64,000 bases of DNA from CAIWHR01 sp963734055 (GTDB lineage Bacteria; Pseudomonadota; Gammaproteobacteria; Burkholderiales; Casimicrobiaceae). The translations under genes and the position numbers were made by a program. Below, in pieces: positions 25,674 through 38,458 of this stretch. How positions within the stretch are numbered: position 1 is the first letter of the stretch; each line of letters begins with the position of its first letter. Location of the stretch: NCBI GenBank assembly GCA_963734055.1, contig CAVTFQ010000004.1, positions 558,001 to 622,000 on the forward strand, written 5' to 3'. The notes under the pieces are model-generated. The model ran no database searches. It had not been told where the DNA came from and worked only from the letters and a program-made list of their open reading frames with translations.

Positions 25674-26504
25674 TCAGTGCTGCTCGTGCGCCATCGCGAT
25701 GTAGACGATGGTCAGCATCATGAAGATGTAGGCCTGCAGGACGACAATCAGGATGTGGAAGATCGCCCAGCCGAGGTTGAGCGCCGCCGACAGCACGAAC
25801 GTCACCACCGCCCAGTGCAGCGCCATCGACGCCACGCTCGAGGCGAGCAGCGCGATCAGGAGGAAGATGATCTCGCCGGCGTACATGTTCCCGTACAGCC
25901 GCAGGCTGTGCGACAGCGGCTTCGAGATGTACTCGACGCAGTTGAACAGCAGGTTGAAGGGCCACAGCAGCGGGTTGCCGCCGAAGGGCGAGCAGAAGAG
26001 CTCGTGGATCCAGCCGCCGACGCCCTTCACCTTGATGGTGTAGAAGATCATCAGCGCGAACACCGACAGCGAGAGCGCGAACGTCGTGTTGACGTCGGCG
26101 GTCGGCACGAAGCGGTACTCCTCCATCCCGATCGCGCGGAGCCCGCCAGCCACCCAGTCGACCGGCAGGAAGTCCATCGCGTTCAGGAGCAGCACCAGCA
26201 CGAAGGTCGTGAGGGCGATCGGCGCGACGAGCTTGCTCTCGCCGTGGTAGATGTCCTTCACCTGATCGTTGACGAAGCCCACCGCGAGCTCGACGAACGC
26301 CTGCCTTCGCGAGGGCACGCCGGTGGTGGCCCTGCGCGTGACGAGCCACATGAAGCCGAAGGCGACGACGCCGATGACGAGCGTCGTGACCAGCGTGTCG
26401 ACGTTGAGCGCCCAGAATCCGCCGTGGTCGCTCACCGGCTTCGTGAGGAACGTGAGGTGGTGCTGGATGTAGCTCGTCGGAGTGAGCTCGGTGCCTTCAG
26501 CCAT
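25674..26504 (-). CDS. atpB: ATP synthase F0 subunit a
   Basis: 276 residues, multi-pass. The key half-channel arginine lies in SHSLRLYGNMYAGEIIFLLI (~200-220). Other conserved segments are AFGFMWLVTR, LLNAMDFLPVDW and ALHWAVVTFVLSAALNLGWA. Forms the proton channel with the c ring. Its start overlaps the atpI stop by eight bases. Confidence 0.95.
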   Translation of the reverse strand: MAEGTELTPTSYIQHHLTFLTKPVSDHGGFWALNVDTLVTTLVIGVVAFGFMWLVTRRATTGVPSRRQAFVELAVGFVNDQVKDIYHGESKLVAPIALTTFVLVLLLNAMDFLPVDWVAGGLRAIGMEEYRFVPTADVNTTFALSLSVFALMIFYTIKVKGVGGWIHELFCSPFGGNPLLWPFNLLFNCVEYISKPLSHSLRLYGNMYAGEIIFLLIALLASSVASMALHWAVVTFVLSAALNLGWAIFHILIVVLQAYIFMMLTIVYIAMAHEQH

Positions 26505-26904
26505 CGCCTTCTTCCTCGGTTTCCCCGTCGCCTACGAAAAGCGCCATGCTGAACACGACCACGGCCACCGCGAACGCGGCGAAGAACGCGGCGTGGACGA
26601 CGCCCGCGTAGTTCGCGAGCACGAGCCACAGCCCCGCGACGATCGCGATCACCTTGCCCGCCTCCGCGCGGAACATCGCGAGGAGCGGCCTCCCCGGACC
26701 CGCCGGCCGGCCGTCGCCGAGCGACAGGCCGAGGATCACCGCGAACCCGACGCCCCCCGCGAGGGTCACGCCGCCGCCGAGGATCGCGGACCAGGCCCCG
26801 TCCCACCCCGCCAGCGCACCCGCCACGGCCGCGATCGCGAGCGTCGCGATCGCCTGCCACTTGAAGACGGTGCGGAAAGGCCGGGATTTGAGCGGAGAAG
26901 TCAC
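26497..26904 (-). CDS. atpI: ATP synthase subunit I
   Basis: 135 residues from GTG 26904; earlier in-frame starts would run into the promoter. Four predicted membrane helices with the Gly-rich segment WSAILGGGVTLAGGVGFAVI are typical of AtpI, which helps assemble the c ring. The short acidic tail (DGETEEEGDG) overlaps atpB. First gene of the operon. Confidence 0.8.
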   Translation of the reverse strand: MTSPLKSRPFRTVFKWQAIATLAIAAVAGALAGWDGAWSAILGGGVTLAGGVGFAVILGLSLGDGRPAGPGRPLLAMFRAEAGKVIAIVAGLWLVLANYAGVVHAAFFAAFAVAVVVFSMALFVGDGETEEEGDG

Positions 26905-26947
26905 GCAGTCGCTCTCGCGGCGCGCCTGGAACAAAGGCAAGCGTCGG

Positions 26948-26953
26948 ATTATA
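26948..26953 (-). promoter_or_regulatory. -10 element of the atp operon promoter
   Basis: A perfect TATAAT on the minus strand 44 bases upstream of the atpI GTG; a weak TTGCGG lies at about -35 spacing. It stands out in otherwise very GC-rich sequence. Confidence 0.55.
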
Positions 26954-27051
26954 GCTTTCCCGCGCGCTGCGCCGCAACGAAACACGCCGCCGCGGACTGA
27001 TCCCGATCAAACTTCTTGGCGATGCGTCGGCCCCGATCGTTCGAGCGGCGA

Positions 27052-27324
27052 TCAGCCGCCGGAGAGCGCTCCGACGATCATGAGCTCGGCGTCGCGCCGC
27101 GCGACGGTCCCGAGATCGCGCGCGAGCTCGCCGTCGACGAAGATCTTGATGTGCGGACGGATGGCGCCCTGCTCGTCGACGATGCGAAAGCGGAACCCGG
27201 GAAACCGGGCGTCGAGATCGGCGAGCGCATCGGCGAGCGTCGGCGCGTCGCCGCGGGGCTCGACGCCCACGACCTCGGCGCCCTTGGTATATGAACGGAG
27301 CAACCCGGGGATCCGGACCTGCAT
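27052..27324 (-). CDS. MoaD/ThiS-family ubiquitin-like protein
   Basis: 90 residues from ATG 27324. Beta-grasp pattern: MQVRIPGLLRSYTKGAEVVG, TLADALADLDARFPGFRFRI, RPHIKIFVDGELARDL, and a C-terminal VGALSGG diglycine ending exactly at the stop. Such proteins carry sulfur as a C-terminal thiocarboxylate for molybdopterin, thiamin or other sulfur transfers. It follows the BNR-repeat gene by 14 bases; this pairing of a MoaD-like protein with a BNR/sialidase-like protein recurs in bacteria, but its pathway is not known to me. Confidence 0.82.
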   Translation of the reverse strand: MQVRIPGLLRSYTKGAEVVGVEPRGDAPTLADALADLDARFPGFRFRIVDEQGAIRPHIKIFVDGELARDLGTVARRDAELMIVGALSGG

Positions 27325-27338
27325 GCGAAAACGTCGGC

Positions 27339-28484
27339 TCAGCAGGCTTCGACGGAGTAGATGTGCGGAAGGCCCCGCGCGAGGCACTTCCACGTCCGCC
27401 CTTCGTCGCGACTGCCCCACACCTCGCCGCTCGTCGTGCCGAAGTAAACGCCCACGCTGGCGGCAGCATCGGCCGCCATGGCCTGCCGCTTGACCGTCCA
27501 CCATGCCTGCGACTTGGGCAGGCCCGTGGCCTGCCGCTGCCAGGTCTTGCCGCCGTTGACCGAACGGTACGCCGCAGGCTTTCCGCCCGGGGACACGCGC
27601 GGCCACACCGCCGTTCCGTCCATCGGAAACACCCAGATCGTGTCGGGGTCGCGCGGATGCAGCACCATCGGGAAGCCGATCGAGCCCACCGATTTCGGCA
27701 TCGACGCGCCGATGTCGGTCCAGCGATCCGCCGGCCGGTCGAGCCGGTAGATGCCCGTGTGGTTCTGGTGATAGAGGCGATCGGGCATCAGCGGGTGGAG
27801 CCGCAGGCAATGCGGATCATGGCCGAATTCCGCGTTCGGGTCCGGCAGGAAGTCCGCGCGGACCCCGCGGTTCAGCGGTTTCCAATCTCCGCCGCCGTCG
27901 GTGGACTCGAAGATCCCGCCGCTCGACATGCCCATGTACATGTGCTTCGGATCGCGCGGATCGATGTTGATCGAATGCAGCTTGGGGCCGTCCGGGGTGC
28001 CGTCCTGGTCGCCGCCGCACCAGGCCTTGCGGTTCGGGTGCGCGTTGAAGCCGGCGACACCCCCCCAGGTGACACCCCCGTCAGCGGACCGAAAGAGTCC
28101 CTGCGGCGACGAGCCGGCGTACCACACGCCGGGTTCGCTCGGGTGCCCCGGCGTGAGCCAGAACGTGTGATCGACCGTGCGGCCGCTGCCCGCTTCGAAC
28201 GCCGGGGGCGTCGCCGCTTCCTTCCACGTGCGGCCGCGATCGATCGACCGGAACACCGTCGGGCCCAGGTGCCCGGTGCGCGCCGCGGCAAGCAGCGTGC
28301 GGCCGTCGCGCGGGTCGAGCACCGCGTGATGCACGATATTGCCGAGGAACTGCGGGCCCGCGATCTTCCAGCTGCGACGCGCCGCGTCGGCCGTGAGCGA
28401 CCAGAGCCCCTTGCGCGTCGCGATCAGCAGTGTCGTATTGCGCGGCGCCTTCGCAGACGCCGCGCCCTTGCCTTTCGTTGCCAT
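27339..28484 (-). CDS. BNR/Asp-box repeat beta-propeller protein
   Basis: 381 residues with no signal peptide. Five Asp-box style motifs are visible: FRSIDRGRTWKEA, FRSADGGVTWGGV, FESTDGGGDWKPL, YRSVNGGKTWQRQ and WGSRDEGRTWKCL, spaced as blades of a sialidase-like beta-propeller. Catalytic sialidase residues are not identifiable, so the function is open (often annotated as exo-alpha-sialidase or WD40/YVTN/BNR-like protein). It is coupled to the MoaD-like gene downstream and divergent from the peroxiredoxin. Confidence 0.82.
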   Translation of the reverse strand: MATKGKGAASAKAPRNTTLLIATRKGLWSLTADAARRSWKIAGPQFLGNIVHHAVLDPRDGRTLLAAARTGHLGPTVFRSIDRGRTWKEAATPPAFEAGSGRTVDHTFWLTPGHPSEPGVWYAGSSPQGLFRSADGGVTWGGVAGFNAHPNRKAWCGGDQDGTPDGPKLHSINIDPRDPKHMYMGMSSGGIFESTDGGGDWKPLNRGVRADFLPDPNAEFGHDPHCLRLHPLMPDRLYHQNHTGIYRLDRPADRWTDIGASMPKSVGSIGFPMVLHPRDPDTIWVFPMDGTAVWPRVSPGGKPAAYRSVNGGKTWQRQATGLPKSQAWWTVKRQAMAADAAASVGVYFGTTSGEVWGSRDEGRTWKCLARGLPHIYSVEAC

Positions 28485-28666
28485 GGAACCCTCCCCGATC
28501 GCGCGAGCCGGTTACGCTACCGCGACCGCCGCGCCGCTGCAAGCGCCGCAAGTCCCTGCCGGGCGGGCGGTCCCTCGATAATCCCGGCCGTGGGTCAGGG
28601 TTGAAATCGGTGCGGAAGACTGCGATTCTCTTTGTCCCCCGCGAGGAAACCACAAGAGGAGCGCGC

Positions 28667-29170
28667 ATGACGATCAAGGTCGGTGACCGCCTGCCCGAGG
28701 GCACGCTGTCGGAGTACATCGAAGTCGAGGGCAACGGCTGCACCGTCGGCCCCAACGAATTCAAGATCGGCGACCTGACGAAGGGCAAGAAGGTCGTGAT
28801 CTTCGGCCTCCCTGGCGCGTTCACGCCGACCTGCTCGGCGAAGCATGTGCCGAGCTATGTCCAGAATCGCGATGCGCTCAAGGGCAAGGGGGTCGACGAC
28901 GTCATCTGCATGTCGGTCAACGACGCGTTCGTGATGGGGGCGTGGGCACGCGACCAGAAGAGCGCCGGCAAGGTCCGGATGATGGGCGACGGCAGCGCGA
29001 CCTACACGAAGGCGCTCGGGCTCGAACTCGACCTCAACGCGCGCGGAATGGGCACGCGCTGTCAGCGCTTCTCGATGCTGGTCGACAACGGCGTCGTGAA
29101 GGCTCTCAACATCGAGGCGCCCGGCAAGTACGAGGTGTCCGGCGCGGAGACGATGCTGAAGCAGGTCTAG
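28667..29170 (+). CDS. Peroxiredoxin (Prx5 type)
   Basis: 167 residues from ATG 28667 (AGAGGAGCG upstream). It starts MTIKVGDRLPEGTLSEYIEV. The peroxidatic active site is PGAFTPTCSAKHVPSYV (Cys ~50); further cysteines are in DDVICMSVNDAF and MGTRCQRFSMLVDNG. These are Prx5/AhpE-like hallmarks. It reduces hydrogen and alkyl peroxides in the cytoplasm using thiol donors. Convergent with parB (14-base gap). Confidence 0.92.
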   Translation: MTIKVGDRLPEGTLSEYIEVEGNGCTVGPNEFKIGDLTKGKKVVIFGLPGAFTPTCSAKHVPSYVQNRDALKGKGVDDVICMSVNDAFVMGAWARDQKSAGKVRMMGDGSATYTKALGLELDLNARGMGTRCQRFSMLVDNGVVKALNIEAPGKYEVSGAETMLKQV

Positions 29171-29184
29171 CGGTCCGCCGCCCT

Positions 29185-30054
29185 TCAGGTCACCGCGGAC
29201 GTGCCCCGGATCCGCGCCAGAATGCCGTCGAGCTGCTCGAGGCTCGAATAGCCGATCACGAGCCGCCCGCTGCCGCCGCGCGCCGGTTCGATCGTGACTT
29301 TTGCGCCCAGCGATTCGGCAAGCTCCTCGGCGAGGCGTGCGACATCGGGATCGGCGGGCCGCGCGCCGCGCTTCGCTCGCGGCTTGCCCGGATGCGCGAG
29401 GTGGTGGACGAGCCGCTCCGTGTCGCGAACCGAGAGCCCCTGCGCGACGACCCGCGACGCAGCCGCCGTCTGCGCGCCCGCGGCGAGACCGAGCAGCGCG
29501 CGCGCGTGCCCCATGTCGAGCTTGCCCGCCATCAGGTATTCCTGGACGGGTTTCGCCAGCTCGCGCAGGCGCAGGAGGTTCGTCACCGCGCTCCTCGAGC
29601 GACCCACGGCCTTCGCGACGGCGTCGTGCGTGAGTCCGAACTCGTCGATCAGCCGCTGCAGACCGTTCGCCTGCTCGAGCGGGTTCAGGTCCTCGCGCTG
29701 GATGTTCTCGATCAGCGCGAGCGCGAGTGCGGATTGGTCGGGCACCGCTTTGACGAGCGCAGGGACGTCCTTCAATCCCGCGCGCTGCGCCGCGCGCCAG
29801 CGGCGCTCGCCGGCGATGATCTCGAAGCGGCCCCCCTCGACCGGACGCACGAGCACCGGTTGCATGATGCCGTGCTCGCGGATCGACTGCGCGAGCTCGT
29901 CGAGCGAGGCTTCGTCCATCCGCGTGCGCGGCTGGTACTTGCCGGGGCGCAGCCGGTCGATCGCGAGCGTCTGCAGCGCTTCCGGAGTATTCGTGTCGTC
30001 CGTGCCTGCGAGCAGCGCATCGAGCCCGCGGCCCAGGCCCTTCGGTCGGATCAT
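29185..30054 (-). CDS. parB: Chromosome-partitioning protein ParB
   Basis: 289 residues. The N-terminal ParB/Srx CTPase domain contains PGKYQPRTRMDEASLDELAQ, GERRWRAAQRAGLKDVPALV and NIQREDLNPLEQANGLQRLI. A central helix-turn-helix (THDAVAKAVGRSRSAVTNLL) reads parS, and the C-terminal dimerisation tail ends RIRGTSAVT. It loads at the parS sites found at 33.58-33.63 kb and slides as a clamp. 27 bases after parA. Confidence 0.96.
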   Translation of the reverse strand: MIRPKGLGRGLDALLAGTDDTNTPEALQTLAIDRLRPGKYQPRTRMDEASLDELAQSIREHGIMQPVLVRPVEGGRFEIIAGERRWRAAQRAGLKDVPALVKAVPDQSALALALIENIQREDLNPLEQANGLQRLIDEFGLTHDAVAKAVGRSRSAVTNLLRLRELAKPVQEYLMAGKLDMGHARALLGLAAGAQTAAASRVVAQGLSVRDTERLVHHLAHPGKPRAKRGARPADPDVARLAEELAESLGAKVTIEPARGGSGRLVIGYSSLEQLDGILARIRGTSAVT

Positions 30055-30081
30055 CGTCGCTCCCTCATTGCGCCGCGCGGG

Positions 30082-30915
30082 TCAGGCGGCGGCGTCGGTC
30101 GTCGCGGCCTCCGCGCCGCCCTCCATCCGCCGCAGGATTTCGCCGGCGAGCGCGAGGTAGGCCTGCGCGCCCTTCGAAGTCCGGTCGAGGTGCAGCGCGG
30201 GAATGCCGTGCGACGGCGCCTCGGCGAGCCGCACGTTGCGCGGCACGATCGTCCGGTAGAGCTTGCTGCCGAAGTGCCGCTCGAGCTCGGCGGCGACGTT
30301 CTGCGCGAGAGTGTTGCGCGGATCGTACATCGTGCGCAGCAGTCCCTCGATCTCGAGCGCAGGATTGAGGTGCGCGCGCACCTTCTTGATCGTCTGCACG
30401 AGATCGGACAGCCCTTCGAGCGCGTAGTACTCGCACTGCATCGGGATCAGCACCGAGTCCGCGGCGCAGAGGCCGTTCAGCGTGAGCAGCGAGAGCGACG
30501 GCGGACAGTCGAGCAGGATGAAGTCGTAGTCGGGCGCGACCTCGGTGATCGCCGCGCGCATCTGCGAGAGCGCCTCGGCGAGCGCGTCCTTCAACCGCAT
30601 CTCGCGCTCGGGCAGGTCGACGAGCTCGACCTCCGCGCCCGCGAGGTCGCGATTGGACGGGACGAGGTCGAAGCCGCCGCTGGGCGAGGCGATCCGCACG
30701 TCGGCGATCCTGCGCTCGCCGAGCAGCACCTGATAGACGGTGGCGGACAGCGATCGCTTGTCGATGCCCGCGCCGGTCGTCGCGTTGCCCTGCGGATCGA
30801 GATCGACGAGCAGCACTCGCCGCTTCATCGCGGTCAGGCTCGCCGCGAGATTCACTGCGGTCGTCGTCTTGCCGACGCCGCCCTTCTGGTTCGCGACCGC
30901 GATGATGCGCGTCAC
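30082..30915 (-). CDS. parA: Chromosome-partitioning ATPase ParA
   Basis: 277 residues from GTG 30915, which overlaps the rsmG stop (GTGA). Deviant Walker A motif KGGVGKTTTAVNLAASLTA, then LLVDLDPQGNATTGAG (A') and DYDFILLDCPPSLSLLTLNG (Walker B). It works with ParB-parS to segregate origins. The gidA-gidB-parA-parB order is the standard origin-proximal arrangement. Confidence 0.96.
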   Translation of the reverse strand: MTRIIAVANQKGGVGKTTTAVNLAASLTAMKRRVLLVDLDPQGNATTGAGIDKRSLSATVYQVLLGERRIADVRIASPSGGFDLVPSNRDLAGAEVELVDLPEREMRLKDALAEALSQMRAAITEVAPDYDFILLDCPPSLSLLTLNGLCAADSVLIPMQCEYYALEGLSDLVQTIKKVRAHLNPALEIEGLLRTMYDPRNTLAQNVAAELERHFGSKLYRTIVPRNVRLAEAPSHGIPALHLDRTSKGAQAYLALAGEILRRMEGGAEAATTDAAA

Positions 30916-31549
30916 GCGGCCTCCATCACGATCAGATGCCGCAGGGCGTCGAGTCCGGGGACCGCGAGCGCCGGCGTCGCGACGACGCGCACGTCCGCGG
31001 GAAGCTCGGCGATCTCGTCGGCCGGGTATGCGCCTTTCATCGCGAACAACCGTCCGCCCGGCGCCAGGTGACGAATGCCCGCACGCGCGAACGTCGCGAG
31101 GTCCGAAAACGCGCGCGCGATGACGACGTCGAACGGCGCGCTCGGCGCATAGTCCTCGACGCGCGCCGCCACCGGCTCGCCGTTGGAGAGGCCGAGCTCG
31201 ATCGCCGCCTGCTGGAGGAACGCGCCCTTCTTCTGGCTCGCGTCGAGCAGCACGACGCGCCACGTCGGCCGCGCGATGGCGAGCGGAATGCCCGGCACGC
31301 CGCCGCCGCTCCCCACGTCGAGCACGCGCAGTCGATCGACTCGCGGCAGGTGCCCCAACACCGCGAGTGCGTCGAGGACGTGATGCGTGACCATCTGCTC
31401 GGGCTCGCGGATCGCCGTCAGGTTGTACGTGCGGTTCCACTTGGCGAGCAGCGCGAGGAACGCGGCGAGCTTGTCGCGCGCCTGCGGGGGCAGCGTGATG
31501 CCGGCCGCGGCGAGCGCCGCCATCCCCTCGTCGAGATCGATCGTCGCGA

Positions 31550-31553
<4 letters not shown>
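30912..31553 (-). CDS. rsmG: 16S rRNA (guanine-527-N7)-methyltransferase RsmG (GidB)
   Basis: 213 residues from GTG 31553, which overlaps the mnmG stop. The SAM-binding motif LRVLDVGSGGGVPGIPLAIA and the family segments NRTYNLTAIREPEQMVTHHV and DVVIARAFSDL are present. Methylates G527 of 16S rRNA. No closer ATG fits, so a coupled GTG start is preferred. Confidence 0.94.
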
Positions 31554-33487
<1,934 letters not shown>

Positions 33488-33580
33488 GATTTAATTAAGA
33501 TTTCACCAATTGACGCGCCGCACACCGGGGACGCGAATGATACGCCAAAAGGCCGCTCCTCGAAAGCGAGCGGAGGCTCG

Positions 33581-33596
33581 GGTTCCACGTGAAACC
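33581..33596 (+). promoter_or_regulatory. parS centromere site 1
   Basis: 16-bp near-palindrome GGTTCCACGTGAAACC, matching the bacterial parS pattern around the CACGTG core, 94 bases upstream of mnmG. Confidence 0.85.
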
Positions 33597-33612
33597 GCGC
33601 TGAGCCGGCTTT

Positions 33613-33628
33613 GGTTTCACGTGGAACC
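33613..33628 (-). promoter_or_regulatory. parS centromere site 2 (inverted)
   Basis: GGTTTCACGTGGAACC, the exact reverse complement of site 1 and 16 bases from it. The pair forms a larger inverted repeat between mnmG and the PfkB kinase. Confidence 0.85.
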
Positions 33629-33685
33629 GGAATCACGGCGTGGGGCCGGTACAATCCGGCGCGCCCTCCCCCCGCCCGCGTCGCC

Positions 33686-34597
33686 ATGACTCGAATCCTT
33701 TGCCTCGGCATGTCCGCGCTCGACGCGATCTATCAGGTTCCCGCGATTCCTGCGCATCCGACCAAGGTGCTCGCGACCGCGTTCACCGAGTCGGGCGGCG
33801 GCATGGCCGCCAACGCCAGCGTCGCGACCGCGCGGCTTGGCGCCGAGGTCCAATATTGGGGCCGTCTCGGTGACGACCCGCTCGGCGAGCGCATCCTGAA
33901 GCAACTGGCCGCCGAAGGGGTCGGCGTGGGCAACGTGAAGCGCGTTCGGGGCTGTGCCTCGCCATCGGCCGCGATCCTGGTCGCGGCCGACGGCGAACGC
34001 TTGGTGTGTGCCTACAACGACCCGGCGCTCGACCGCGATCCGTCGTGGCTGCCGCTGCGCGAGGTGGGATCGTTCGACGCCATCCTGGCCGACGTCCGCT
34101 GGCCGGAGGGGGCGGCGGCCGTGCTGGACGCGGCGCGTCGCGCCCGCCTACCCGCGGTGCTGGACGCGGACGTCGGGCCGCCCGACGTCCTCCTCGATCT
34201 CGCGGCTCGCGCGACGCACGCCGTGTTCTCGGAACCCGGGCTCGCGTGCGCCACCGGGGGCGGCCCCCCGGGCGCGGCGCTCGAAGCCCTCGCGCGCGAG
34301 CGCACTTCGGTTCTGGGCGTGACGCTTGGCCCGGATGGATTTCTCTGGAGGGAGGGCGGGGTCGAGCAGCACGCCCCGGGCTTTCGCATCCAGGCCGTGG
34401 ACACCTTGGCGGCGGGCGACGTCTGGCACGGGGCCTTCACCCTGGCGCTCGGGCGGGGCGAGGCCATCGCGGCGGCGGCGCGCTTCGCCAACGCCGCGGC
34501 GGCCATCAAGTGCACGCGACCCGGGGGTCGGACCGGCGCCCCCACCGCGGCCGAGGTCGCGACGTGGCTCGCGGATCGCGCAGTCAATAACGTTTAA
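33686..34597 (+). CDS. PfkB-family carbohydrate kinase
   Basis: 303 residues from ATG 33686. Ribokinase-fold signatures: the substrate loop GGGMAANASVATARLGAEVQ (PfkB motif 1), GRLGDDPLGERILKQLAAEG, and the ATP/anion-hole motif DTLAAGDVWHGAFTLALGRG with the catalytic Asp. Sugar or nucleoside substrate cannot be told from sequence. Divergent from mnmG across the parS sites and convergent with pckG (24-base gap). Confidence 0.9.
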   Translation: MTRILCLGMSALDAIYQVPAIPAHPTKVLATAFTESGGGMAANASVATARLGAEVQYWGRLGDDPLGERILKQLAAEGVGVGNVKRVRGCASPSAAILVAADGERLVCAYNDPALDRDPSWLPLREVGSFDAILADVRWPEGAAAVLDAARRARLPAVLDADVGPPDVLLDLAARATHAVFSEPGLACATGGGPPGAALEALARERTSVLGVTLGPDGFLWREGGVEQHAPGFRIQAVDTLAAGDVWHGAFTLALGRGEAIAAAARFANAAAAIKCTRPGGRTGAPTAAEVATWLADRAVNNV

Positions 34598-34621
34598 CAG
34601 TTAAATCAATAACTTATTGCT

Positions 34622-36463
<1,842 letters not shown>

Positions 36464-36593
36464 GCGTGGCCTGCGGAACGAAACGCGATGCGCGCCGCGA
36501 GGGTCCTGGCCGCGGCACGGTAGCCGATGATTCTACACTGCGGATCGAGCGCGCCCGACTCGTTGGCGCCGCTCACGGTGCGGCCCGGTGGCC

Positions 36594-37391
36594 TTACCGC
36601 TTCGACCGCGTCGCGATGATGAAAAGACGGCGAAACGGAAAGAGCACACGACCGTCGGAACGCACCGGATAGGCCATCCGGGTCCGCTCCGCGTAGTCGG
36701 CGACGAACGCCCGCTGCTCGTCCGGGTCGAGTGCCTCGAGGAACGGCGTCAACGCTGTGCCTTTGGTCCATGCGACGACGGGATGATCGCCCTCTTCACC
36801 GCGCGGCAACACGTGCAGGTATTCGGTGGTCCACGCGTCGATCGAGTCGGCCATGGGCGCCAGCCACTCGAAATATTGCGCGGAGGTTGCGACCGGAACC
36901 CGGCGTGCACGCTCGCCGATCCGCGATCGCCACCGCGCTCCGGTGGCGACCGCATGCAATTCGACATGCGATGGCGCGGCGAAGTTCGAGGGCATCTGGA
37001 CGGCCAGGATTCCCCCTCGCGCGACCGCGGAGAAGAGGCGCGGGAACAGCATGGCATGATCGTCGAGCCAGTGGAGAGCCGCGTTGCTGAACACGATGTC
37101 CGCCTCGGCAGGAATGGGGGAATCCGCCCAGGTGGCGAGCTCGGCCTCGCGCCAGTCGATCCCCGCGACCCCCGACGCGCGCGCTTTCGCGAGCATCGCC
37201 GCGGAATTGTCGAGCCCGACGACTGCTGCCTTCGGCCAACGCTCCGCGAGAATCCGAGTCACGTTGCCGGCGCCGCAGCCGAGGTCGACGATCGTGCGCG
37301 GCGCGACGACGCCGATCCGCGCGAGCAGGTCGAGCGCGGGGCGCAGCCGCTCGCCCGAATACTTGAGATATTGCGCGGGATCCCAGGTCAT
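36594..37391 (-). CDS. tam: Trans-aconitate 2-methyltransferase-like SAM methyltransferase
   Basis: 265 residues from ATG 37391, overlapping the upstream stop (ATGA). Class I SAM motif RTIVDLGCGAGNVTRILAER, then ADIVFSNAALHWLDDHAMLF and FRRLFIIATRSKR at the end. The N-terminus MTWDPAQYLKYSGERLRPAL is the distinctive start of Tam proteins. It would methylate trans-aconitate, a TCA-cycle inhibitor formed from cis-aconitate. Confidence 0.87.
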   Translation of the reverse strand: MTWDPAQYLKYSGERLRPALDLLARIGVVAPRTIVDLGCGAGNVTRILAERWPKAAVVGLDNSAAMLAKARASGVAGIDWREAELATWADSPIPAEADIVFSNAALHWLDDHAMLFPRLFSAVARGGILAVQMPSNFAAPSHVELHAVATGARWRSRIGERARRVPVATSAQYFEWLAPMADSIDAWTTEYLHVLPRGEEGDHPVVAWTKGTALTPFLEALDPDEQRAFVADYAERTRMAYPVRSDGRVLFPFRRLFIIATRSKR

Positions 37392-38458
37392 CGATCGCTC
37401 TCCTTCGGCAGGCGCCGCCGGAAGGCGCGTGCCCGCTCGAACAGTGGCGCCGTCAGGAGCAGAAGCACGACGACGCGCGTGACGTGAAACGCCGTGACCA
37501 GCGGGACGCCGAGCTGCAGCACCTTGGCCGTGATGCACATTTCGGCGATGCCGCCGGGTGCCATCCCGAGCACGGCCGCCGCGGGATGAAGTCCGGTCAA
37601 GGTCGCGAGCGACACCGCCGCCGCGGCCGACAGTGCGATCGACGCCAGCACGCTCGCGGTCACCGCCGCCACGAAGCGATGCGCGCCGGCAAGGAAGTCC
37701 GGCTCGAAGCGCGACCCGAGCGCGCAACCGATCAGGCACTGGCCCGCGTTCGACGCGACCGTGGGCAGCGCGGAGAGATCGATCGACAGCGCCGTGAAAG
37801 GAATCGCGATGGCGAGCGAGCCCAGCACGAACGCGTTGGGAACGGCGAGCCGTTGCGCGAGAGCGCTTCCCGCGAGCGTCGCCGCCATCAGCAATGCGAA
37901 GCCCGCCGCGTCGAACCGCGTCGCCCCGGGCACGTACGCGTCGGCGCCGTGCAGGCCGAGCGCCGCGAACGCGAACGGAACGAGCAGCACGACGATCAGG
38001 ATCCTGAGGCTCTGCGCGGCGGCGACGCGGTCGACGCGCGCTCCGAAGCGCTCGCCGAGCACGCTCATCTCGGCGGCGCCGCCGGGCACGCTCGCGAAGA
38101 TGCCCGTCGTGCGATCGATACGCGCGAGGCGCGCGAGCAGCACGCCTCCGCCGTAGCCCAGGCCGATCGCAAAGATCGCCCCCAGGGCCAGGAGCCACCA
38201 CCAGCCCGCGACCTCGCGCACGACGTGCGGCGTGAAGTAGAGGCCGAGCGAGGTGCCGATGATCCACTGGCCGACTTGCCGCCCGCCCGGCGGCGCGCCG
38301 ACGGGCGCGCCTGCCACCCGCAGGAGCGCGATCGTCACGAGCGGCCCCAGCATCCACGGAATCGGCGTGCGGAGGTGGCTGCAGAGCGCGCCGGCGGCCG
38401 CGCCGAGCGCGAGCCCCGCACCCCCCTGCAGCCACGCCTGCCGTACGGTCGCGCTCAC
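37388..38458 (-). CDS. AbrB-family (putative ammonia monooxygenase-type) membrane transporter
   Basis: 356 residues with about ten hydrophobic spans arranged as two homologous halves, each with the AbrB signature: GIFASVPGGAAEMSVLGERF in the first half and AVLGMAPGGIAEMCITAKVL in the second. 'Ammonia monooxygenase' is a historical mislabel; the family is a predicted inner-membrane transporter or regulator of unknown substrate. It overlaps both neighbours (mnmE stop region and tam start) by four bases, so the three genes are translationally coupled. Confidence 0.87.
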   Translation of the reverse strand: MSATVRQAWLQGGAGLALGAAAGALCSHLRTPIPWMLGPLVTIALLRVAGAPVGAPPGGRQVGQWIIGTSLGLYFTPHVVREVAGWWWLLALGAIFAIGLGYGGGVLLARLARIDRTTGIFASVPGGAAEMSVLGERFGARVDRVAAAQSLRILIVVLLVPFAFAALGLHGADAYVPGATRFDAAGFALLMAATLAGSALAQRLAVPNAFVLGSLAIAIPFTALSIDLSALPTVASNAGQCLIGCALGSRFEPDFLAGAHRFVAAVTASVLASIALSAAAAVSLATLTGLHPAAAVLGMAPGGIAEMCITAKVLQLGVPLVTAFHVTRVVVLLLLTAPLFERARAFRRRLPKESDR

